Shown in pieces: positions 1-5,197 of a stretch of 5,197 bases of DNA. The translations under genes were made by a program, and so were the position numbers. The DNA lies in contig JAEVZQ010000354.1 in the NCBI GenBank assembly GCA_023392135.1, positions 1-5,197 of the forward strand, written 5' to 3'. The DNA is from Pseudomonadota bacterium. GTDB lineage: Bacteria; Pseudomonadota; Alphaproteobacteria; Rhizobiales; Hyphomicrobiaceae. The notes under the pieces were generated by a model, which made no database searches, was not told the DNA's origin, and saw only the letters and a list, made by a program, of their open reading frames with translations. How positions within the stretch are numbered: the first letter of the stretch is position 1; each line of letters opens with the position of its first letter.

Positions 1-1328
1 TCCCAGATATTGACCGTGCCGACATCGAGCTCGTTGATGAAGCGCGTGATGTAGTCGAGCCGGTTCGTGCACACCCCGGAGGAGAGGCCGAATGCCGTCG
101 AGTTGGAGATCCGGATGACCTCAGCAACGTCGTTGGGGCACCGGATGATAGGAATGACGGGCCCGAATGTTTCTTCCTTCACCAACTCGCAGTCGTAGGG
201 CACGTGATCGACAACCGTCGCCGGGTAGAGCGCGCCCTTGCGATCGTTGCCCAGGAGCAGCTTCGCACCTGCCTCCACAGCAGCGTTCACCCTCGCCTCG
301 AACTGCTTGGCCGCGCCGTCATGGATCACCGTTCCGATATCCGTCTCCGGATCCATCGGATCACCGGACTTGAGCTTTTTCGCCTTGGCCAGAACCAGCT
401 CCGCGAACTGATCGGCAACGGATTCGACCACGAGGATGCGCTTTACCGCCGTGCAACGCTGGCCGGAGTTCTTGGTCGCACCCTGCACGGCCAGCTCGGC
501 CGCCTTGTCGAGGTCGGCGTCGTCCATGACGATCAACGGATCATTGCCGCCGAGCTCCAGGATCACGCGCTTATAGCCTGCCTTCTCGGCGATGTACTTG
601 CCGACCTTCACGCTGCCGGTGAACGTGACGATGTCGGCCCGCGGGTCGGTGATCATCGCGTCGCCCATCGTACGCGGATTGCCGGTGACGATCGACAGCA
701 TCTCCGGCGGCAGGCCCGCCTCGTAAAGAATGTCGGCGAGAAGCAGCGCCGTCAGCGGCGTCTGCTCGGTCGGCTTCGCGACGACCCGATTGTTGGTGGC
801 GATGGCTGGCGCGATCTTGTGGCTGATCATGTTCAGCGGATGGTTGAACGGCGTGATCGCGGAGATGCAGCCAAGCACCGGCGTGCGCGAGGTATAGATA
901 CGCCGCGCCTTTCCGTGCGGTGTGATATCGCAGGAGTAGATTTCGCTGTCGTCGCGGATCGCGAGCTGGCCTGCGAGAAGATAGACGTCGTAGGCGCGAC
1001 CGACCTCATAGAGCGAGTCCTTGAGGCAGAGGCCAGACTCTGCCGTGATGAGATGCGCGATTTCCTCTTTCCGCGAGGCCAGGATCTCGGCCGTGCGGGT
1101 CAGGATTTTCTGCCGATCGTAGCGCGTCAGCTTGGAGCGGTATTCGTTTCCGATACGGAAGGCCTCGGCCACCTGGTCCGGCCGCGCCGCCGGTACCGTT
1201 CCGACCACCTCACCCGTATAGGGGTTGAACACCTCCAGCCGCTCATCGGCATCGACCAGCTTACCGGCGATGCGCATCTTCTCGTGCGCGGCGGTGGGCA
1301 GCTTGGGTTTTCTGACGTGGTCTTGCAT
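1..1328 (-). CDS. phnY: phosphonoacetaldehyde dehydrogenase PhnY (3' end outside window)
   Basis: This is an NAD-dependent aldehyde dehydrogenase superfamily protein that, in the AEP pathway, oxidises phosphonoacetaldehyde to phosphonoacetate in the cytoplasm. 442 codons are visible and the frame runs off the left edge. The S. meliloti enzyme is about 485 residues, so roughly 40 C-terminal residues are missing. Visible family marks are the TPFNHPLN segment with oxyanion Asn162, the cofactor segments KPTEQTP (K185) and FTGSVKVG (236-243), the general base Glu258 in LELGGND, the nucleophile Cys292 in [10 protein letters not shown], and EETFGPV (385-391). Arg291, beside the nucleophile, and Arg111 are plausible phosphonate contacts by analogy with S. 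meliloti PhnY. The ATG start at 1328 follows GGGAG with a 9-nt spacer. The gene lies 164 bp downstream of phnA on the same strand. The superfamily is certain from motifs; substrate specificity rests mainly on the phnW and phnA neighbours. Confidence 0.93.
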   Translation of the reverse strand, partial: MQDHVRKPKLPTAAHEKMRIAGKLVDADERLEVFNPYTGEVVGTVPAARPDQVAEAFRIGNEYRSKLTRYDRQKILTRTAEILASRKEEIAHLITAESGLCLKDSLYEVGRAYDVYLLAGQLAIRDDSEIYSCDITPHGKARRIYTSRTPVLGCISAITPFNHPLNMISHKIAPAIATNNRVVAKPTEQTPLTALLLADILYEAGLPPEMLSIVTGNPRTMGDAMITDPRADIVTFTGSVKVGKYIAEKAGYKRVILELGGNDPLIVMDDADLDKAAELAVQGATKNSGQRCTAVKRILVVESVADQFAELVLAKAKKLKSGDPMDPETDIGTVIHDGAAKQFEARVNAAVEAGAKLLLGNDRKGALYPATVVDHVPYDCELVKEETFGPVIPIIRCPNDVAEVIRISNSTAFGLSSGVCTNRLDYITRFINELDVGTVNIW

Positions 1329-1380
1329 TCGGTCTGTCTCCCGGACGCTTCTGGAGCCTATACCGGCCGATATTCATTCG

Positions 1381-1472
1381 ATGTCATCCCGGCGCTTGTC
1401 GTCGGATCCACTGATCCGCTTGTGCCGGCGCTTCCGTTAGCTGGATCCCGGGCACAAGGCCCGGGATGACAC
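1381..1472. repeat. inverted pair of GTCATCCCGG...GGATCCA intergenic palindromic repeats
   Basis: Two diverged copies of one element of about 31 bp face each other across a 29-bp centre. The left arm (1381-1411) reads TGTCATCCCGG...GGATCCA. The right arm (1441-1472) matches it on the opposite strand with a few indels. The right copy contains a perfect 9-bp stem, ATCCCGGGC/GCCCGGGAT, around a 5-base loop (1445-1467). The inner part has a further 6-bp stem, CGGATC-N4-GATCCG (1403-1418), and the word CCGGCGCTT occurs twice (1389-1397 and 1425-1433). The pair fills most of the phnA-phnY gap and starts about 20 bp after the phnA stop. From memory, this word family is widespread between genes of alphaproteobacteria. 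No T-tract follows the stem on either strand, so it is not an ordinary intrinsic terminator. In mRNA it could act as a processing or stability element. Confidence 0.75.
1445..1467. other. strong GC-rich hairpin in the phnA-phnY spacer
   Basis: This is a perfect 9-bp stem with a 5-base loop, seven of its nine pairs being G-C, inside the right-hand copy of the intergenic repeat. It lies 25 bp after the phnA stop in the direction of transcription. Such a hairpin can protect the 3' end of the upstream phnW-phnA message or slow polymerase ahead of phnY. The lack of a following T-run argues against full Rho-independent termination. Confidence 0.65.
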
Positions 1473-1492
1473 ATTGCTTCAATCTGTACAGC

Positions 1493-2743
1493 TCATGCCA
1501 AATGATTCAGCGCAACAGCGAAAACATCGAAATTGCGCAGTCGATGGCCTTGCGGAATCTCGACTTTGCGGTTCGAAATCATCGGCACGCGCTGCTCCAT
1601 CAGGCCGCCATGAGAGCGGAGAGGCTCGTCCAGGCCGGAAAGGTCGTGTTTTTCCGGCGCGGTGCCGAGAACTTTATTCTCGGTCGACAGCACAACGATG
1701 TCGCCGATGCGATCCGGCGGAAGCTCGAACCGTTCGCAGGCCTCCGCCTTGTTGACGGCAAGGTCGACACCCTCGATGCCGCGCAGTCGATGCAGAAGAT
1801 CTGAAACATCGGCACCGCTCGGGACGTGCACGGTCGCAAAGGAGCCCAGCGCGCCATGATGCGCCACGTAAGGATCAGTGATCGGCAGGATGACGCGAGC
1901 AGCCTCCTTCCCGAGCCACTCATCGAACAACGTCTGAAGATAAATGACATCCGGCGAGCCGTCGGGGAGGTGCTTGTTTCTCATGCCGTGGTCGGCCGTT
2001 GCCACGACAATCGCACCCGCCTTGTCGAGCTGATCGAGATAGCCGTCGATCATTGCATAAAAATCATTGGCTATTTTCGTACCCGGGCCGACTTTGTGCT
2101 GAATGTAATCAGTTGTCGACAGATACATGACGTCCGGCCGGAACGTCTGGACCAGTTTGACGCCAGCAGCGAAGACGAACTCGGACAGCCCCGCGGAGTA
2201 AACATCCGGCAGTGGCAGGCCGACGAACTCGAGCACCCCGTCGATGCCGTTCGCTTCTTTTGTCGCCTTGTCGGCACGCTCGGAGGAGAAGGCGATGGCG
2301 CGACCCGTGGAATAATCGAGACCGTTCGACAGCAACAGCCGCAGCTTGTCTTTTGCGGTCACCATCGCGACCTTGGCGCCGGCATCATGGAACGCCTTGA
2401 GGATCGTCGGCGCCCGCAGGAACTTCGGGTCGTTCATCATCACTTCGGGCTGGGTGGCTGGGTCCCAGAAGAAGTTGCCCGCAATGCCGTGCACGGCAGG
2501 GGGGCGTCCAGTGATGATCGACAGGTTGTTCGGGTTTGTGAAGCTCGGAATGACGCTGTCGGCGAGCAGGTTCGCGCCGTCGCGCATGAAGCGCTCGAAT
2601 GTGGGCGCCCGGCCGGCCTTGATGGTTTCCTCGATATAGCCCGGCTCGGAACCATCGAGGCAGATGACCACCGTCGGTGCTTTCGGGAACCTGTACGTCC
2701 GCTCGTTGCAGGTCACCTGATTGACAGCGTGATTTGTATTCAT
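1493..2743 (-). CDS. phnA: phosphonoacetate hydrolase PhnA
   Basis: The product is a 416-residue alkaline-phosphatase-superfamily zinc hydrolase that splits the C-P bond of phosphonoacetate into acetate and phosphate (EC 3.11.1.2). It is the full family length. The two-metal centre can be read from the sequence: Asp30 in CLDGSEPGY, Thr69 in PSFTNPNN as metal ligand and nucleophile, Asp212 and His216 in STTDYIQHKVGP, Asp251 and His252 in ATADHGMRNK, and His378 in RSHGG. These fall one position later than the residues I recall for the S. meliloti enzyme. Asn90 and the pair Lys131/Lys133 (TAKDKL) are likely substrate contacts. There is no signal peptide, so the protein acts in the cytoplasm. The ATG at 2743 follows AGGAG with a 9-nt spacer, and this site abuts the phnW stop codon, so translation of the two genes is probably coupled. 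This is the unrelated C-P hydrolase, not the E. coli protein also named PhnA. Confidence 0.96.
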   Translation of the reverse strand: MNTNHAVNQVTCNERTYRFPKAPTVVICLDGSEPGYIEETIKAGRAPTFERFMRDGANLLADSVIPSFTNPNNLSIITGRPPAVHGIAGNFFWDPATQPEVMMNDPKFLRAPTILKAFHDAGAKVAMVTAKDKLRLLLSNGLDYSTGRAIAFSSERADKATKEANGIDGVLEFVGLPLPDVYSAGLSEFVFAAGVKLVQTFRPDVMYLSTTDYIQHKVGPGTKIANDFYAMIDGYLDQLDKAGAIVVATADHGMRNKHLPDGSPDVIYLQTLFDEWLGKEAARVILPITDPYVAHHGALGSFATVHVPSGADVSDLLHRLRGIEGVDLAVNKAEACERFELPPDRIGDIVVLSTENKVLGTAPEKHDLSGLDEPLRSHGGLMEQRVPMISNRKVEIPQGHRLRNFDVFAVALNHLA

Positions 2744-2756
2744 GAATTTCAGCTCC

Positions 2757-3899
2757 TCAGGCTGCCGATTTCAGGCTCGATATTCCCATTTCCCTCAGCA
2801 CATCCGCAACCGCAGCCAGCGCGCCGCGCATGTGGCCGGCGTTGAGCCTGCCGATGCAGCCGATGCGGAAGCTGTCCGCCACGGTGAGCTTGCCGGGGTA
2901 GATCACATACCCGCGGTCTTTCAGCGAGTCGTAGAAAGTCTGGAAAACGAACTTCGGATCCCTTGGCATGTGGAAGGTGACAATGATCGGCGCCTGCAGC
3001 TTTTCTGGAAGCAGCGGCGTAAATCCCAGCTCCCGCATGCCGTCAATGAGAACCTTGCAGTTCTCGGCATAACGCCCGCCGCGTCCGGGCTGGCCACCTT
3101 CCTCCTGGAACTCGGCCAGCGCTTGGTGGAATGAAACGATCACGTGAATTGGTGGCGTAAAGCGATATTGACCGGTCTTCACGAAATTCTGCCACTGATC
3201 ATAAAGATCGAGCACCAGCGTGGTCGCGTTGCCTTTGCATTCGGCCAGCGCCGCCTCTCTTGCAATCACGAATCCGAGCCCCGGCACACCCTCGATGCAC
3301 TTGTTCGAGGAGGCGGCGACGGCATCGAATTTGACCTGGGCCGCATCGAGCGGCAGCGCCCCAAAAGCGCTCATGGCGTCGATCAGTAGCCGGCGTCCAT
3401 GCCGCTCGACGATGGCACCTACCTCGGCCACCGGGTTCCGGATGCCGCTGGTCGTCTCGCACTGCACGACAAAGACATGCGTGATCGCCTTGTCTGCGGC
3501 GAGGATGCGGTCCACCTCGGCGAGATCCGGCGGGGTATCCTCGGGCGTCTCATGCACCACCACAGCGCGCTTGGCGATCTCGCAGATGCGCTTGGCGCGG
3601 TGGCCATAGGCACCGTTGATGAGCAGCAGCACCTTGCCGCTGGCCGGAATGAAAGTCGTCAGCATCGCCTCGACGGCGAACGTGCCTGAGCCCTGCATCG
3701 GCACCGTGGCGTGCGTGCCGCCCGCATTCACGATGGTCGGCAGGATTTCCAACACCTCCTTGTTGATCCGGAGGAACGTGGAATCGCGAGAGCCCCAATC
3801 ATGGACCATCACCTCCTTGACCGACTTCGCCGTCGTGAGCGGGCCGGGTGTAAGGAGAAGCGGATCGCCGGTCTCAGAGACAGCGGGTGTGCCGACCAT
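2757..3899 (-). CDS. phnW: 2-aminoethylphosphonate:pyruvate aminotransferase PhnW
   Basis: This is a 380-residue class V (fold type I) PLP aminotransferase that converts AEP and pyruvate to phosphonoacetaldehyde and alanine (EC 2.6.1.37), the first step of the route. The opening LLLTPGPLTT and the block HDWGSRD (33-39) are typical of PhnW. Lys200 in ASSNKCIEG is the PLP Schiff-base lysine, Asp174 in LIDAMSAFG pairs with the PLP ring nitrogen, and Arg345 in SFRIGCIG is the expected carboxylate-binding arginine. The length matches the family and no key residue is missing. The ATG at 3899 has a strong GGAGG 9 nt upstream. It is the promoter-proximal gene of the minus-strand operon, 13 bp before phnA, and is divergent from the LysR gene, whose likely binding sites lie just upstream. 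Because the next genes are phnA and phnY, with no phosphonatase (phnX), the aldehyde is routed to phosphonoacetate. Confidence 0.97.
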   Translation of the reverse strand: MVGTPAVSETGDPLLLTPGPLTTAKSVKEVMVHDWGSRDSTFLRINKEVLEILPTIVNAGGTHATVPMQGSGTFAVEAMLTTFIPASGKVLLLINGAYGHRAKRICEIAKRAVVVHETPEDTPPDLAEVDRILAADKAITHVFVVQCETTSGIRNPVAEVGAIVERHGRRLLIDAMSAFGALPLDAAQVKFDAVAASSNKCIEGVPGLGFVIAREAALAECKGNATTLVLDLYDQWQNFVKTGQYRFTPPIHVIVSFHQALAEFQEEGGQPGRGGRYAENCKVLIDGMRELGFTPLLPEKLQAPIIVTFHMPRDPKFVFQTFYDSLKDRGYVIYPGKLTVADSFRIGCIGRLNAGHMRGALAAVADVLREMGISSLKSAA

Positions 3900-3939
3900 G
3901 TAATCTGGCCTCCAGTGGCTTAGGCTTGGTTTGCGCCGA

Positions 3940-3968
3940 CACTAGCGCGGCCCTATATATTGATCCAA
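3940..3968 (-). promoter_or_regulatory. candidate phnW operon promoter
   Basis: On the minus strand TTGGAT (3968-3963) is followed after exactly 17 bases by CTAGTG (3945-3940). The -35 half resembles the sigma-70 consensus and the -10 half is poor, as expected of a promoter that needs an activator. Transcription would begin near 3933 and leave a leader of roughly 33 bases before the phnW ATG. The prediction fits the LysR-type sites: their centres would fall near -31 and -64, the usual activation and recognition positions. This is inference from spacing. Confidence 0.35.
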
Positions 3969-3972
3969 TATA
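3956..3972. promoter_or_regulatory. LysR-type dyad 1 (phnW-proximal)
   Basis: TATATTG-ATC-CAATATA is a perfect 7-bp inverted repeat with a 3-base centre. Its inner 13 bases (3958-3970) have the T-N11-A form typical of LysR-type regulator boxes, and it sits between phnW and the divergent LysR gene. It overlaps the candidate phnW -35 element, so it would be the activation subsite. The binding protein is inferred to be the adjacent LysR product. Confidence 0.6.
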
Positions 3973-3988
3973 CCCCTTCGATTGGTAC

Positions 3989-4005
3989 CATAGACATCAT
4001 CTATG
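3989..4005. promoter_or_regulatory. LysR-type dyad 2 covering the lysR start codon
   Basis: CATAGA-CATCA-TCTATG is a perfect 6-bp inverted repeat whose inner 13 bases (3991-4003) again have the T-N11-A form. It shares the pattern TA-N3-ATC-N3-TA with dyad 1. The centres of the two dyads are 33 bp apart, close to three helical turns, so both face the same side of the DNA. The last three bases are the ATG of the LysR gene, which suggests negative autoregulation. This site is the likely high-affinity recognition site. Confidence 0.5.
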
Positions 4006-4908
4006 AATCTGACGCACGTGCTGGCCTTCCATCGCGTCGCGACGGCCGGGAGCTTCACCGTTGCCTCGAGGCTGGCCGGCGTGAGCCAGCCGACGCTATC
4101 GGCGCAGGTCCGGTCTCTGGAGCAGTCGGCGGGCGTCGCGCTTTTCGAGCGTGGCGGCCGCGGCGTCCGGCTGACTGCCGCTGGCGAGCAGCTTTTCGCG
4201 GCAACGCGGAAGCTCGCCGAAGCCATGGACGAGGTCGGCCGGCTGCTGGCGTCGAACCGCGCACCAACGCGTGGTCACCTGCGGATCGCAGCAGACAGTG
4301 CGGTGCACGTTCTGCCGGTCCTGGCCGAGTTGAAGAAAGCGGCGGCGGCGCTGAGCTTCTCACTGCACATCGATAACTCGGCCGCCGTGATGGCGCGGGT
4401 TCTCTCCAGCGAGGCCGATATCGGCATCATGGCGCGCCCAACCGACAACACGCGCCTCTTCTCGACGATGATCCGGCAGGACCGCCTGGTTCTGCTAGTC
4501 AGTCGCAAGGACGCGTTCGCCCATCGCAAGCGCGCGCGCCTGACGGACCTCGCCGGACGGGACCTCGTGGTGCGCGAGCGTGGCTCGATCACGCGCGAGG
4601 TCGCCGAGGCGCGCCTGGAATCTGCCGGCATCAGAACGGGACAGGTTTTCGACGTTGGCACACGGGAGGCTGTTTCCGAGGCCGTGGCGGCGGGCTTCGG
4701 CATCGGCCTCGCCTTTGCGAGCGAGGTCGGACGGGACCCACGATTGGTCGCAGTACGGATCCAGGATGCCGATGTCGCCGTTGCCGAATATGCAATCTGT
4801 CTTTCGGAACGGCGGAGCATAGGAACGGTCGCAAAGTTTCTGGAAACAGCCCGCCGCCTTGCGATCCGGAACGGTTGGCTTACGGACCACAACAGCTCCG
4901 GACCATGA
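4003..4908 (+). CDS. LysR-type regulator of AEP catabolism
   Basis: This is a 301-residue LysR-family transcription factor, divergent from phnW and the probable activator of the phnW-phnA-phnY genes. The N-terminal winged helix-turn-helix spans about residues 1-60, with the recognition region AGSFTVASRLAGVSQPTLSA and the wing block LFERGGRGVRLTAAG. A linker helix follows at about 62-88, then the effector domain from GHLRIAADS (about 91) to about 285, with the usual SEAVAAGFGIGLAF block near 225-238. Its place beside AEP genes suggests the AEP-associated LysR group (TIGR03339-like) and a role like PhnR of Pseudomonas fluorescens 23F; the inducer is probably AEP or a pathway intermediate. No Shine-Dalgarno sequence is visible before the ATG. 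That start is kept because it gives the canonical LysR beginning, MNLTHVLAFHRVATAGSF. Two dyads in the upstream spacer suggest autoregulation. Confidence 0.92.
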   Translation: MNLTHVLAFHRVATAGSFTVASRLAGVSQPTLSAQVRSLEQSAGVALFERGGRGVRLTAAGEQLFAATRKLAEAMDEVGRLLASNRAPTRGHLRIAADSAVHVLPVLAELKKAAAALSFSLHIDNSAAVMARVLSSEADIGIMARPTDNTRLFSTMIRQDRLVLLVSRKDAFAHRKRARLTDLAGRDLVVRERGSITREVAEARLESAGIRTGQVFDVGTREAVSEAVAAGFGIGLAFASEVGRDPRLVAVRIQDADVAVAEYAICLSERRSIGTVAKFLETARRLAIRNGWLTDHNSSGP

Positions 4909-5018
4909 GCTAGGCTTTTCGAAAAAGGAGGGGTATGTTGGCTAGTTCGCGACAGTGCCACGATCTTCGCTTCTGATCCTGATGGCGTCGCGTTTTTACT
5001 CGGAGACAAAAAAAGAAA

Positions 5019-5197
5019 ATGCATGGAAGCGAGCTGCTCCTGACACTGCTGGGCGGCGTCGCGCTCCTAATCTGGGGCGTGCGCATGGTCCGTACCGGTC
5101 TGACGCGTGCGTTCGGCGCGCCGCTGCGAAGTGTGCTCAACAAGGCCTCCAAGAACCGGCTGACGGCATTTGGCGCCGGCGGCGGCGTGGCCGGCGT
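5019..5197 (+). CDS. Na/Pi-cotransporter family membrane protein (5' fragment)
   Basis: Only the first 59 residues are visible before the window ends. They begin MHGSELLLTLLGGVALLIWGVRM, a hydrophobic first membrane helix at about residues 5-21 with the GGVALLIWGVRMVRTGL pattern seen at the start of Na+/Pi-cotransporter (NptA, PF02690) proteins. RAFGAPLRSVL and a Gly-rich turn entering the next membrane segment follow. The diagnostic QSS motif would lie just beyond the edge. GGAG at 5002-5005 precedes the ATG by 13 bases, longer than usual, with an A-rich run between. The gene follows the LysR gene by 110 bp on the same strand and may have its own promoter. A role in moving phosphate released by PhnA is suggested only by position, and the direction of transport cannot be told from this fragment. 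Confidence 0.75.
   Translation, partial: MHGSELLLTLLGGVALLIWGVRMVRTGLTRAFGAPLRSVLNKASKNRLTAFGAGGGVAG

Noticed and set aside
1381..1402. TGTCAT words resembling half of a Pho box
   Set aside because: The second half is not at the 11-bp period, and the words belong to the intergenic palindromic repeat, which lies inside the operon and not at a promoter.
204..1469. Long plus-strand open frame of 421 codons opposite phnY
   Set aside because: It lies antisense to a dehydrogenase with all catalytic motifs. Its translation is rich in Arg, Asp and His with no recognisable domain, a common shadow in GC-rich genomes.
1826..2845. Plus-strand open frame of 339 codons opposite phnA
   Set aside because: It is antisense to phnA, whose metal-binding residues are all present. 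The translation has no family features and no good ribosome binding site.
4915..4927. TTTTCGAAAA palindrome just after the LysR stop, considered as a terminator
   Set aside because: It is purely AT-rich apart from the centre, has no loop and lacks a GC stem, so it does not make a credible intrinsic terminator.
4935..4976. Possible 13-codon leader peptide after AAAAAGGAGGGG, upstream of the Na/Pi-family gene
   Set aside because: The spacing from GGAGG to the ATG is only 3 bases, the peptide MLASSRQCHDLRF shows no regulatory codon run, and no alternative hairpins were found after it.
4275..5024. Minus-strand open frame opposite the LysR gene
   Set aside because: The product is an Arg/Ser/Ala-rich shadow of the LysR coding strand and spans an intergenic region; it has no plausible domain.

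Overview
The window holds a 2-aminoethylphosphonate (AEP) breakdown locus from what looks like an alphaproteobacterium, probably of the rhizobial group (Hyphomicrobiales). This rests on the high GC content, the gene order phnW-phnA-phnY as in Sinorhizobium meliloti, and an intergenic palindromic repeat of the GTCATCCCGG...GGATCCA kind that I associate with alphaproteobacterial genomes. The genus cannot be fixed from the sequence alone.

Layout. Three genes lie on the minus strand and are read right to left: phnW (2757-3899, AEP:pyruvate transaminase), phnA (1493-2743, phosphonoacetate hydrolase) and phnY (1328 down to the left edge, phosphonoacetaldehyde dehydrogenase, with its C-terminus cut off by the window). 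phnW and phnA are 13 bp apart, so they are tightly coupled. phnA and phnY are separated by 164 bp holding two inverted copies of the repeat, one of which forms a perfect 9-bp hairpin. On the plus strand, divergent from phnW, is a LysR-type regulator (4003-4908). After a further 110 bp comes the start of a Na/Pi-cotransporter family membrane protein (5019 to the right edge).

How the genes work together. PhnW transfers the amino group of AEP to pyruvate, giving phosphonoacetaldehyde and alanine. PhnY oxidises the aldehyde to phosphonoacetate with NAD+. PhnA cleaves the C-P bond to give acetate and phosphate. The set therefore yields usable nitrogen, carbon and phosphorus from one compound. The recognisable catalytic residues of all three enzymes are present. 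The LysR protein is the probable substrate-responsive activator. The Na/Pi-family protein may handle phosphate, but that link is by position only. No AEP uptake system is in view.

The most informative non-coding part is the 103-bp phnW/lysR spacer. It holds two perfect dyads, each with a T-N11-A core of the form TA-N3-ATC-N3-TA, 33 bp apart centre to centre. The distal one covers the lysR start codon, and the proximal one overlaps a plausible phnW -35 element. No new type of biological system is apparent; the pathway is a known one, and the regulatory layout is the main point to follow up.
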